From an uncultured Blautia sp. (GTDB lineage Bacteria > Bacillota > Clostridia > Lachnospirales > Lachnospiraceae), in contig CALBGI010000068.1 in assembly GCA_937893675.1 (NCBI GenBank), positions 65,861-129,860 on the forward strand: a stretch of 64,000 bases of DNA. The letters are read 5' to 3'. This document shows, piece after piece, positions 26,260-33,886 of the stretch (within the stretch, counting starts at the first letter, position 1; every line of letters begins with the position of its first letter). A model generated the notes under the pieces. It was not told the origin of the DNA and ran no database searches. It was given only the letters and a program-made list of their open reading frames with translations. A program made the position numbers and the translations under genes.

Positions 26260-27561
26260 TCAATTCATTTTTTCATATACACGCAGCATGCTGGAAATAT
26301 TCCGGACAAACGCCTTGTTTTTCAGCTCTTCCATGGCTTTGAGGAACGCTCCCTCACGAACCTTTCCGGTGATCACCACGATCTCCGCGCAGTCCTCATT
26401 TTTTCTGGCTTTCTGGATCATCTGCGCCACGCTCACCTGGTATTTGGCAAATACGGCCGTCATTTCCGCCAGAACGCCGCAGCGGTCATCCACCTGAAGG
26501 CGCAGGAAATAGCGGTTATGGGTATCCTCCATTTTTTTCACCGGAAGATCCTTGTAGCAGGTACATCCGATCCGGGAAGTACATCCCGCCTGAATGTTTC
26601 GCACGATATCAAAAATATCACCCACAACAGCACTTGCCGTGGGAAGTTCTCCTGCTCCTCTTCCAAAGAACATGGCATCCTCTACTGCATCGCCGTGTAC
26701 AAATACCGCATTGTAGGAATCGTTCACAGCTGCCAGCGGATGGCTGCTGGGAATCAGCATAGGGCATACGTAAGCCTCAATGCCGTCGCTTACATTTCTG
26801 GCAACACCGAGAAGCTTGATGTCGCAGCCCATCTCCCGGGCACAGCGGATATCCTTTGAGGTGATCTTTGTAATTCCCTCCGTATACACATCGTCAAAAA
26901 CCACTCTGGAGTTAAACGCTGCGGAAGCAAGGATTGCGATTTTGCGCCCTGCATCCAGACCTTCGATGTCAGCTGTGGGATCTGCCTCCGCATAGCCAAG
27001 CCGGGTTGCCTCTGCAAGCGCATCGGAAAATTCCATTCCCTCCTGAGACATTTTTGTGAGGATAAAATTGGTGGTTCCATTGACGATCCCCATGACCTCT
27101 GTCATATGATTTCCCGCAAGACACTGCTTCAGCGGACGGATGATGGGAATGCCGCCTGCAACTGCCGCCTCGAACAAAAAGTCCACCTTCGCCTCCTGCG
27201 CTGCGTCCAGGAGCTCTTTGCCCTTTACCGCGATCAGGTCCTTGTTCGCTGTCACTACATGAAGGCCTGCGTGAAGCGCTTCCAGAATGTATGTATGTGC
27301 CGGCTCAATCCCGCCCATCAGCTCAATTACAATATCTATGGAAGAATCCTCCAGGATATCCTCCCAGCGGTTGGTAAGTATGGAAGCATCCTCCACCTTT
27401 TCCTTTGCTTTTTCTATATTTCTCACAAGAATCCGGCTGATCTTCACCTTACAGCCAATCTTTGCAGTCATCTCTGCCTCTTGGTTCTTCAACACCTTGT
27501 ACACGCCTGTGCCAACGGTTCCAAGTCCCAGAAGCGCCGCATGAATCACTCTTTCTCCCAT
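26260..27561 (-). CDS. hom: Homoserine dehydrogenase
   Basis: Reduces aspartate semialdehyde to homoserine for threonine and methionine synthesis. 433 residues: NAD(P) fold GLGTVGTGVYKVL at the N-terminus, catalytic region with GIVNGTTNFILTKM and YAEADPTADIEGLDAGRK, and a C-terminal ACT domain (YFLRLQVDDRCGVLAEMTAV) that normally mediates threonine feedback. It has its own promoter and no thrB/thrC nearby. Confidence 0.97.
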   Translation of the reverse strand: MGERVIHAALLGLGTVGTGVYKVLKNQEAEMTAKIGCKVKISRILVRNIEKAKEKVEDASILTNRWEDILEDSSIDIVIELMGGIEPAHTYILEALHAGLHVVTANKDLIAVKGKELLDAAQEAKVDFLFEAAVAGGIPIIRPLKQCLAGNHMTEVMGIVNGTTNFILTKMSQEGMEFSDALAEATRLGYAEADPTADIEGLDAGRKIAILASAAFNSRVVFDDVYTEGITKITSKDIRCAREMGCDIKLLGVARNVSDGIEAYVCPMLIPSSHPLAAVNDSYNAVFVHGDAVEDAMFFGRGAGELPTASAVVGDIFDIVRNIQAGCTSRIGCTCYKDLPVKKMEDTHNRYFLRLQVDDRCGVLAEMTAVFAKYQVSVAQMIQKARKNEDCAEIVVITGKVREGAFLKAMEELKNKAFVRNISSMLRVYEKMN

Positions 27562-27594
27562 CCGGCCAATCTCCTTTCCATCGTGTTGCTTCTA

Positions 27595-27624
27595 ATACTA
27601 TGGCACAAACTGTATTTTGTCAAG
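27595..27624 (-). promoter_or_regulatory. Promoter of homoserine dehydrogenase
   Basis: TTGACA, 18 bases, TAGTAT on the minus strand, 33 bases before the start codon. A near-consensus sigma-A promoter. Confidence 0.8.
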
Positions 27625-27640
27625 AACAGACCCAAAATCG

Positions 27641-27871
27641 TTAATTTTTTGACTCTTCATAACGCTCAATTTTTTTCTGAAGATAAAGAATATAGTGGAT
27701 GCATACACATACAAAGCAAGGAAGCAGAATCGAAAAGCCGCCTGCCGCCAAAAGATATATCCACAGTTCCTCTTTTCCCTGCGGAGCCCCCGCCACCAGA
27801 CAGTAGAAAAGACAGCCGGAGAAAAAAAGAGTCGCTGCAGCGGACAGCAGGTATTTCCATATATGTTTCAT
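27641..27871 (-). CDS. Small two-helix membrane protein
   Basis: A 76-residue protein with GGAGGGATGGACT before the ATG at 27871. Two hydrophobic segments (about 7-27 and 38-62) end in the charged tail KKIERYEESKN. It is divergent from the small XRE regulator, and a 20-bp dyad sits between the two genes. I do not recognise the family. Overlapping frames on the opposite strand were rejected for lack of ribosome sites. Confidence 0.7.
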   Translation of the reverse strand: MKHIWKYLLSAAATLFFSGCLFYCLVAGAPQGKEELWIYLLAAGGFSILLPCFVCVCIHYILYLQKKIERYEESKN

Positions 27872-27887
27872 AGTCCATCCCTCCAGT

Positions 27888-27907
27888 AGTGTCCTTATAA
27901 AGACACT
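27888..27907. promoter_or_regulatory. Dyad between small membrane protein and XRE regulator genes
   Basis: Inverted repeat AGTGTC, 8 bases, GACACT, just upstream of the ribosome site of the membrane protein gene. The minus-strand centre contains TTTATAAGG, which could be a -10. A plausible operator of the adjacent regulator. Confidence 0.5.
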
Positions 27908-27972
27908 GTTGCTGTAATGATTTTACCGCGATAATAGGTTTATATCAAGGAGATTTTGGACAGGATATTTTT

Positions 27973-28194
27973 ATGATAACATATGACAAACTGTGGGAGA
28001 CCATGAAGAAGCGGGGGATCACGCAGTATGACCTCTACGAGCATTACCATATTTCCCGCTCTCTGCTGGATAAATTCCGCAAGAATCAGAATGTAGAACT
28101 ATATACCCTTGACAGACTCTGTGATATCCTGGACTGTGATTTCAGCGATTTGGTAACGCACATTCCGGATTCCAGATCTGAAGAAGACAAATGA
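27973..28194 (+). CDS. Small XRE/Cro-C1-type DNA-binding protein
   Basis: A 73-residue helix-turn-helix protein (MKKRGITQYDLYEHYHISRS, then LYTLDRLCDILDCDFSDLV), the short Cro-type fold common as chromosomal regulators in Firmicutes. AGGA lies eight bases before the ATG. It stands divergent to the small membrane protein and may regulate it through the 27888-27907 dyad. It is too short to carry a ligand domain. Confidence 0.88.
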   Translation: MITYDKLWETMKKRGITQYDLYEHYHISRSLLDKFRKNQNVELYTLDRLCDILDCDFSDLVTHIPDSRSEEDK

Positions 28195-28243
28195 AGCCAT
28201 TTTTTGTATACTTTTTCAGAACGTTCTGTACTTTCCTGTCAGC

Positions 28244-28315
28244 AAAAAGGGGCCCTGCAAAAATGCCCGGTGGACAAATCCACCAGAAGCATCCCTCTGC
28301 AGGGTCCCCATTTTT
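28244..28315. terminator. Two-stem bidirectional terminator
   Basis: An outer stem (GGGGCCCTGCA at 28249-28259 with TGCAGGGTCCCC at 28298-28309, one bulge) encloses a second stem (ggtgga/tccacc, 28269-28284). A- and T-runs flank both ends between converging genes. Confidence 0.8.
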
Positions 28316-30383
28316 AATTCTCTTCCTTTGTAACCGCTTCATCCAGAAGCTTTTCATACACACGGCTGTTTAGCTCCTGCTGCGCATTGGCGGGATGATA
28401 GGTTGGCACGATCTCCTCCACCATACGGCTGATGTTCCCGGCATTGTTATAGCTCGCACGGGCCAGCTCTTCAAGCTGTCCCAAAAATTTCTCCACATCG
28501 AAGGGAATGGGTTTTCCTATGTGGATCAGTTTGTTTGCTGTCTTTCCAAGTCCCTCCTCCGCCATGAGCTTTTCCTCGTACAGCTTCTCACCGGGGCGGA
28601 GACCCGTGTAAACGATCTTGATATCCACATCCGGTTTATACCCGGAAAGCTTGATCAGATTGCGCGCCAGTGTATCAATCTTCACCGGAGCTCCCATATC
28701 CAGGACAAAAATTTCACCGCCCTTGGCGTAGCTGCCCGCCTGAAGCACCAGGCTCACCGCCTCCGGTATCGTCATAAAATACCGGATGATATCGGGATGG
28801 GTCACCGTCACCGGTCCTCCGCTCTGAATCTGCTTGCGGAACAGGGGAATTACGGAACCGTTGCTTCCCAGAACGTTTCCGAAGCGTACTGCCACATACT
28901 CCGTGCGCCCTGCGGCTACGGGCATGTGCGGTGCCTCTCCGGACATTTCATCATCCTCAAAATGTGCGTTCAAAAACGGCAGAAGTTCAAATCTTCCCTC
29001 TCTGCAGATCATATCCATGGACTGGATCACCATTTCACACATTCTCTTGCTGGCACCCATAATATTCGTGGGATTTACCGCCTTGTCCGTACTGATGAGC
29101 ACAAATCTCCTGCACCCGTACTCCATGGCGGCACGGGCCGTCTTGTAGGTACCCATCACATTATTCTTGACCGCCTCGCAGGGGCTTGCCTCCATGAGCG
29201 GCACATGCTTATGCGCCGCCGCATGATACACAATATCCGGATGGTACGCAGCAAAGACATGGTTCACACGCTTGCTGTCCCGGACAGAGCCGATGAGAAC
29301 GGTAAGCGAAAGCTTTGGAAAGGTTCTTTTCAGCTCCTGCTCGATCTCATAGGCATTGTTCTCATACACATCAAAAATGATCAGCCGCTTCGGCGCATGT
29401 CTGGCGATCTGCCGGCAAAGCTCACTTCCGATGGAGCCGCCTCCGCCGGTGACAAGGATCACTTTTCCGCTTACATAGTCAAAAATCTCCTCATTATTGA
29501 CTGTGATCGGGTCTCTTCCAAGCAGGTCCTCCACTGCTACGTCCTTCATCTGGCTGACGGAAACCTCTTCATTTACCAGCTGATAAATCCCCGGAAGGCT
29601 TTTCATTTCACAGCCCGTTTCCTTACAGATATTCAAGATATCCCTCTTGTCCTCCGCGCTTGCCGTGGGAATCACAAAATAGATCTGGTCAATCCCGTAT
29701 TTTACTGCATTGAGAAGAATATCATCCCTGCCTCCCACAATGGGAACCCCATCAATATATCGGTTCCATTTATTGGGGTTGTCATCAATGATGCAGCAAA
29801 TTTCCGCATTCACTTCCCGTCTGTGCAGGACCTCCTGCAGGATCATCTGTCCGGCCATTCCGGCCCCAATGAGCATCACCCGGTGTACCGCACCTCTGGA
29901 ATCCGACTTCTGTTTGCGGCTCTTTTCCAGAAGATAAAAACGATAGGAAAAACGAACGGCCACACAGGCTACAAACTGAAGGCTGATCCCAAAAATATAA
30001 TAGGCGATAGGCATCCGCTCAAAAACAGCGGTGATGGCGATGACATGGAAAATCCCGGTAATCGCAGAGGCAGACAGCACTCTCAGAATTTCGCTGAAGC
30101 CCGCAAAACGCCACATGCTGTTGTAGAGCCGCAGAGCCCAGAAGACCAGCAAACAGAATATCGTATAAATCGGCGCAAATTTTGCGTAGGACAACAGAAA
30201 ATGTTCCGGAATGTGGGTGTAGGCGCAGTCAAACCGCACCCACAGAGCAAGAAAGAACGCCGCATTCACGGAAATCATATCATACACGCCAAGAAGCAGC
30301 GCGATCAGCTGCCAATGCTCCAAATGACACACCTTCAGGATTTTCTGACGTATCTTGTGATATTTATTTGCAGATCCTTCCAT
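28314..30383 (-). CDS. CapD/PglF-like nucleotide-sugar 4,6-dehydratase, membrane bound
   Basis: A 689-residue enzyme with an N-terminal block of about four membrane helices (residues 20-150), a CoA-binding-like domain (IGAGMAGQMILQEVLHRR) and a C-terminal SDR domain. NAD binds at VTGGGGSIGSELCRQIA. Active-site features are YHAAAHKHVPLMEA and STDKAVNPTNIMGASKR, with methionine replacing the usual catalytic tyrosine, as in PglF/FlaA1-type UDP-GlcNAc 4,6-dehydratases. It makes a keto-deoxy sugar for a surface glycan. It follows an LCP ligase gene, consistent with wall glycopolymer synthesis, though no glycosyltransferases adjoin. Confidence 0.93.
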   Translation of the reverse strand: MEGSANKYHKIRQKILKVCHLEHWQLIALLLGVYDMISVNAAFFLALWVRFDCAYTHIPEHFLLSYAKFAPIYTIFCLLVFWALRLYNSMWRFAGFSEILRVLSASAITGIFHVIAITAVFERMPIAYYIFGISLQFVACVAVRFSYRFYLLEKSRKQKSDSRGAVHRVMLIGAGMAGQMILQEVLHRREVNAEICCIIDDNPNKWNRYIDGVPIVGGRDDILLNAVKYGIDQIYFVIPTASAEDKRDILNICKETGCEMKSLPGIYQLVNEEVSVSQMKDVAVEDLLGRDPITVNNEEIFDYVSGKVILVTGGGGSIGSELCRQIARHAPKRLIIFDVYENNAYEIEQELKRTFPKLSLTVLIGSVRDSKRVNHVFAAYHPDIVYHAAAHKHVPLMEASPCEAVKNNVMGTYKTARAAMEYGCRRFVLISTDKAVNPTNIMGASKRMCEMVIQSMDMICREGRFELLPFLNAHFEDDEMSGEAPHMPVAAGRTEYVAVRFGNVLGSNGSVIPLFRKQIQSGGPVTVTHPDIIRYFMTIPEAVSLVLQAGSYAKGGEIFVLDMGAPVKIDTLARNLIKLSGYKPDVDIKIVYTGLRPGEKLYEEKLMAEEGLGKTANKLIHIGKPIPFDVEKFLGQLEELARASYNNAGNISRMVEEIVPTYHPANAQQELNSRVYEKLLDEAVTKEEN

Positions 30384-30429
30384 CTTTGTTCCTCTTTTCT
30401 TCAGGTATCCTGCCCCAAGAACTTCTCTT

Positions 30430-31896
30430 TTATTCTACCGAAATATGTTCTCCTGCACGAACCTGCTGCATGAGAGATTTTGCTGTATCCACTGTCGTCT
30501 GATCCGGGATCATGACATACGCTGCCTGACTCATGGAATACGGCTGCTGCGTATCTCCGGTTCCATCCACGCTGTAGCTCTGGATATTCCAGCTTCCGCC
30601 CTGGGCAAGCTGCGTGCGCACCAGCTCCGCGATGGTATCATAAGGAATGTTGGTCTCAAAGCTTCCCTCAACGCCGGAGAGTACAGAGCTGTAATTCATC
30701 AGCAGATCCGGGGAAAGAGCTTTGTTGATAACGGATTCGATAAGAGCCATCTGGTTCTTTCCGCGCTGTCTGTCACCCTCTGCAAAAGCCTGCCGTTCTC
30801 TGGCAAACGCAAGGGCCTGGTCACCGTCCACGTAGTTTTCGCCCTGGCTGAAATAATATCCGCCTTCGGAGCTTACAAATTCATAGTCTGAATGTACCGT
30901 TATTCCGCCAAGGGCGTTGATAATATCCACAAAACCGCCGAAATTCACGCGGAAATAGTAATCCACATTCACATCGTACAGCATGCCCAGAGTATCCATG
31001 GATACATCCACACCGTAGATTCCCGCATGGGTCAGTTTATCCGGAATGCCTCCGGAAATGGACAGCGGCACAAAGTAATCTCTGGGGGTAGACACAAGAA
31101 GCACCTCCCTTGTGTCCAGGTTTACCGTTGCCAGGATGTTGACGTCACTCCGGCTGTTGGCGGTCATGCCGCCTCTGGTGTCAATTCCGCTGATAAACAC
31201 TTCCATTACATGATCGCCGTGCTCTTCCTCGGAACCTCCGGGAACAGGCGCCGTCTGCTCAATCGCGGTCTCAACCTGCTTGTTTCCCACCTCGCGAATG
31301 CGCGAATGGATATCCGCATACTGCTCCATTTCAGCGATAATGTCCAGATAAGCGGTATTCAGGATGATTCCTCCCGTTTCCCCGTTCAAAAGGCCATCCA
31401 CAAGCTGAGGCAGTCCTGCATACTCCGCCACCTGGACAGATGCTCCCACATCCGCGCCCATTGCCTGAATGGCTGCGTCTGTGTTCTCCCTGTCCAGCGT
31501 CTGCAAAATGCCATACGTATATCCGGCAGTATCTGCAATGGACTGCGCCGCATCCTCACTGCGCACATAAAGTCCCACATGGGCTGTCTGTGTGTTCACG
31601 CCGGAAATATTTCCAAGGGCAGATATGGTCTGATACATATACATGCTGCCCAGGCTCATGACGATCACAAGAAGCGCGGCCAGGACCGTTCCGGTCCAAA
31701 AGCGCACTCTTCGCCGCATTCTCCACACCAAAGCCCCGATCACCACCGTCAGCAGCACAAGAAGCACTGCCGCGATCAGTACATAAGTAAGGGGAAACAT
31801 TCTCGTATACAGCAAAAGCCCCACAAACACGATCCAGACTCCCGTAAATAAAATCGTTATCACTTTACCCGGAAGCTTATCCAGTCTTTTGTTCAT
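30430..31896 (-). CDS. LytR-CpsA-Psr (LCP) family glycopolymer transferase
   Basis: A 488-residue membrane protein. Three N-terminal helices (about 12-30, 36-58 and 68-90) are followed by an external domain; the LCP core begins near residue 235 with VFISGIDTRGG, then SRSDVNILATVN, VSTPRDYFVPL and LAFARERQAFAEGDRQRG, which hold the arginines and aspartates that bind the polyprenyl pyrophosphate. It should attach polymers to peptidoglycan. The ATG at 31896 is preferred (GGAGG nine bases upstream) over one at 31905, which abuts the site. Confidence 0.93.
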   Translation of the reverse strand: MNKRLDKLPGKVITILFTGVWIVFVGLLLYTRMFPLTYVLIAAVLLVLLTVVIGALVWRMRRRVRFWTGTVLAALLVIVMSLGSMYMYQTISALGNISGVNTQTAHVGLYVRSEDAAQSIADTAGYTYGILQTLDRENTDAAIQAMGADVGASVQVAEYAGLPQLVDGLLNGETGGIILNTAYLDIIAEMEQYADIHSRIREVGNKQVETAIEQTAPVPGGSEEEHGDHVMEVFISGIDTRGGMTANSRSDVNILATVNLDTREVLLVSTPRDYFVPLSISGGIPDKLTHAGIYGVDVSMDTLGMLYDVNVDYYFRVNFGGFVDIINALGGITVHSDYEFVSSEGGYYFSQGENYVDGDQALAFARERQAFAEGDRQRGKNQMALIESVINKALSPDLLMNYSSVLSGVEGSFETNIPYDTIAELVRTQLAQGGSWNIQSYSVDGTGDTQQPYSMSQAAYVMIPDQTTVDTAKSLMQQVRAGEHISVE

Positions 31897-31914
31897 TCCT
31901 TCCATCCTCCCATT

Positions 31915-33300
31915 TTATTGTGCCTGCCCGATTTGCTTTGTCAGATATGAAATCGCATCCTGTACGCCTGATACATAGACAAGGCGGATGCCCTTGATTT
32001 TTTCCAGAGAGGCACGGCACACTTCTGGAAGAATCACTGTCTCAAAGCCAAGTTTTTTTGCCTCCTGCACACGCTGGGCAGCCATGCTTACCGCCCGGAC
32101 TTCTCCGCTTAAGCCCACTTCTCCGAAGGCCATCACCGAATCCGGGATCACGATATCCTTGAAGCTTGACAAAACAGCCAGGCAAATCCCAAGGTCGATC
32201 GCCGGCTCGGTCATTTTGAGTCCCCCGGCAATATTCACATATGCATCTGAGGCGGCCAGATGGATCCCCGCCTTTTTTTCCAGAACCGCCATGAGCAGAT
32301 TCACACGGTTAAAATCAGTTCCCACCGCTGTTCTTCTGGGAATCCCAAAATTGCTCTGGCATACCAGCGCCTGGATCTCCACCAGAATAGGTCTTGTTCC
32401 TTCCATGGAACAGGCCACCACAGATCCGGAAGCGTTCTGAGGACGGCCGTTCAAAAGAAATTCCGAAGGATTTTTGACCTCCGAAAGACCGGACTGCTGC
32501 ATCTCAAATACCCCGATTTCGTTGGTGGAACCAAAACGGTTCTTCACGCCCCGAAGGATCCGGTAAGAAGCATGGCGGTCGCCCTCAAAATAGAGTACCG
32601 TGTCTACCATGTGCTCCAGAACCCTTGGGCCGGCAACATTTCCCTCTTTGGTCACATGGCCGACAATAAAAATAGACACGCCCATTCCTTTTGCGATCTG
32701 CATGAGAATATTGGTGGACTCTCTCACCTGTGACACACTTCCCGGAGCGGAGCTGATCTCCTCATGGAACATGGTCTGAATGGAATCCACAATGACCACC
32801 TGTGGCTTTTTCCTCTCCACGATCCCGCGGATGACCTCCAGATTGGTCTCACACAAAAGTGTCAGCTTCTCTGTGAATTCTCCGATACGGTTGGCGCGAA
32901 GCTTGATCTGCCGTAAGGATTCCTCCCCGGAAATATAGAGTACGGAAATTCCCTGGTCCGCGAGATTTTTGCACACCTGAAGAAGAAGCGTGGATTTTCC
33001 GATACCGGGATCTCCGCCCACCAGAACCAGGGAGCCCGGAACAATGCCGCCGCCCAGTACCCGGTCCAGCTCTCCGATCCCGGTGCTCTGTCTTTCATCA
33101 CTGGAAAGGCTGATATCTTTTAAAAGCACCGGCTCCGGCTGATGTCCGGAAAAACCGGTGCTTTTCGCCGGAGCCTTTTTTGCTGCAGGTTCCTCCACAA
33201 AGGTATTCCACGCCCTGCAGCCCGGGCATTGTCCCATCCATTTGGAGGACTCATACCCGCATTCCTGGCAGAAATATACCATTTTTTTATTTTTTAGCAT
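31915..33300 (-). CDS. radA: DNA repair protein RadA (Sms)
   Basis: RecA-like branch-migration helicase of 461 residues: an N-terminal C4 zinc finger (CQECGYESSKWMGQCPGC), Walker A GGDPGIGKST near residue 97, RadA-specific KNRFGSTNEIGVFEM and a C-terminal Lon-like domain (YVNIAGGLKMTEPAIDLG, GEVGLSGEVRAVS). The ATG at 33300 overlaps the preceding gene by seven bases. Confidence 0.97.
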   Translation of the reverse strand: MLKNKKMVYFCQECGYESSKWMGQCPGCRAWNTFVEEPAAKKAPAKSTGFSGHQPEPVLLKDISLSSDERQSTGIGELDRVLGGGIVPGSLVLVGGDPGIGKSTLLLQVCKNLADQGISVLYISGEESLRQIKLRANRIGEFTEKLTLLCETNLEVIRGIVERKKPQVVIVDSIQTMFHEEISSAPGSVSQVRESTNILMQIAKGMGVSIFIVGHVTKEGNVAGPRVLEHMVDTVLYFEGDRHASYRILRGVKNRFGSTNEIGVFEMQQSGLSEVKNPSEFLLNGRPQNASGSVVACSMEGTRPILVEIQALVCQSNFGIPRRTAVGTDFNRVNLLMAVLEKKAGIHLAASDAYVNIAGGLKMTEPAIDLGICLAVLSSFKDIVIPDSVMAFGEVGLSGEVRAVSMAAQRVQEAKKLGFETVILPEVCRASLEKIKGIRLVYVSGVQDAISYLTKQIGQAQ

Positions 33301-33707
33301 TTTACAATCTTCACTTCTGCTCTGGTACCCTCACCAAGCTCCACGCTGAAGGAAAGCTTGCCGCCCAGATTGGTTTTCATTTTGTCGGTGCACGCATTGT
33401 TGATGCAGATGGAATACTCGCTGTCCGCCTCAAGCTCCACGGTGATCTGCGCATCCTCCGGTCCTTCCACTGCAAATGCCATCGTATCCCCGTCCTGAAC
33501 CAATCCGAAAACAGAAGTTCCCGGAACAGATTCATACACAAACATGCCGTTTCTCTCAAGCTTTGTAATCTCCCGGAACGTTTTTACTTTATACATATCG
33601 CCCTGATAGGAATAATCTGAAAGCTTGGATTTCTCATTTTTTTCGTAATCGCCGAAGCTGATGCCCCCGTTTTCCTCTGTACGAATCAGTTCTTTTACTA
33701 CTGCCAT
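33294..33707 (-). CDS. Conserved-looking protein of unknown function
   Basis: A 137-residue soluble protein, first gene of the operon with radA, LCP and CapD. The N-terminal half is charged (GDYEKNEKSKLSDYSYQGDMYKVK written in part), the C-terminal half rich in short beta strands with alternating acidic residues (ITVELEADSEYSICIN). There is no signal or membrane segment. The start has GGAGG ten bases upstream. I cannot name the family; its stop overlaps radA. Confidence 0.8.
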   Translation of the reverse strand: MAVVKELIRTEENGGISFGDYEKNEKSKLSDYSYQGDMYKVKTFREITKLERNGMFVYESVPGTSVFGLVQDGDTMAFAVEGPEDAQITVELEADSEYSICINNACTDKMKTNLGGKLSFSVELGEGTRAEVKIVKC

Positions 33708-33799
33708 GTTCTTATGTCCTCCCTGAATCTCTTTTGTTTCTCTGTTAAGTTTACACTAAATTCGCACGGCGCCTGCACCTGTGCTCATTAAGTGTTTAC

Positions 33800-33828
33800 A
33801 TTATACTCTGAATGTTTTTTGTTTGCCA
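33800..33828 (-). promoter_or_regulatory. Promoter of the radA-LCP-CapD operon
   Basis: TGGCAA, 17 bases, perfect TATAAT on the minus strand, 93 bases before the first gene and after the clpC stop. Confidence 0.65.
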
Positions 33829-33886
33829 GTGTCTCTGTGAAATTTAATATCTTTTTAAGAATTCGGTACAAATTAGAGATATTCTG

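Noticed and set aside
28395..30473. A 692-codon open frame on the plus strand opposite the CapD/PglF-like gene
   Set aside because: It lies wholly antisense to a gene with clear motifs, lacks a ribosome site, and reads as low-identity His/Leu-rich sequence; a shadow of codon bias.
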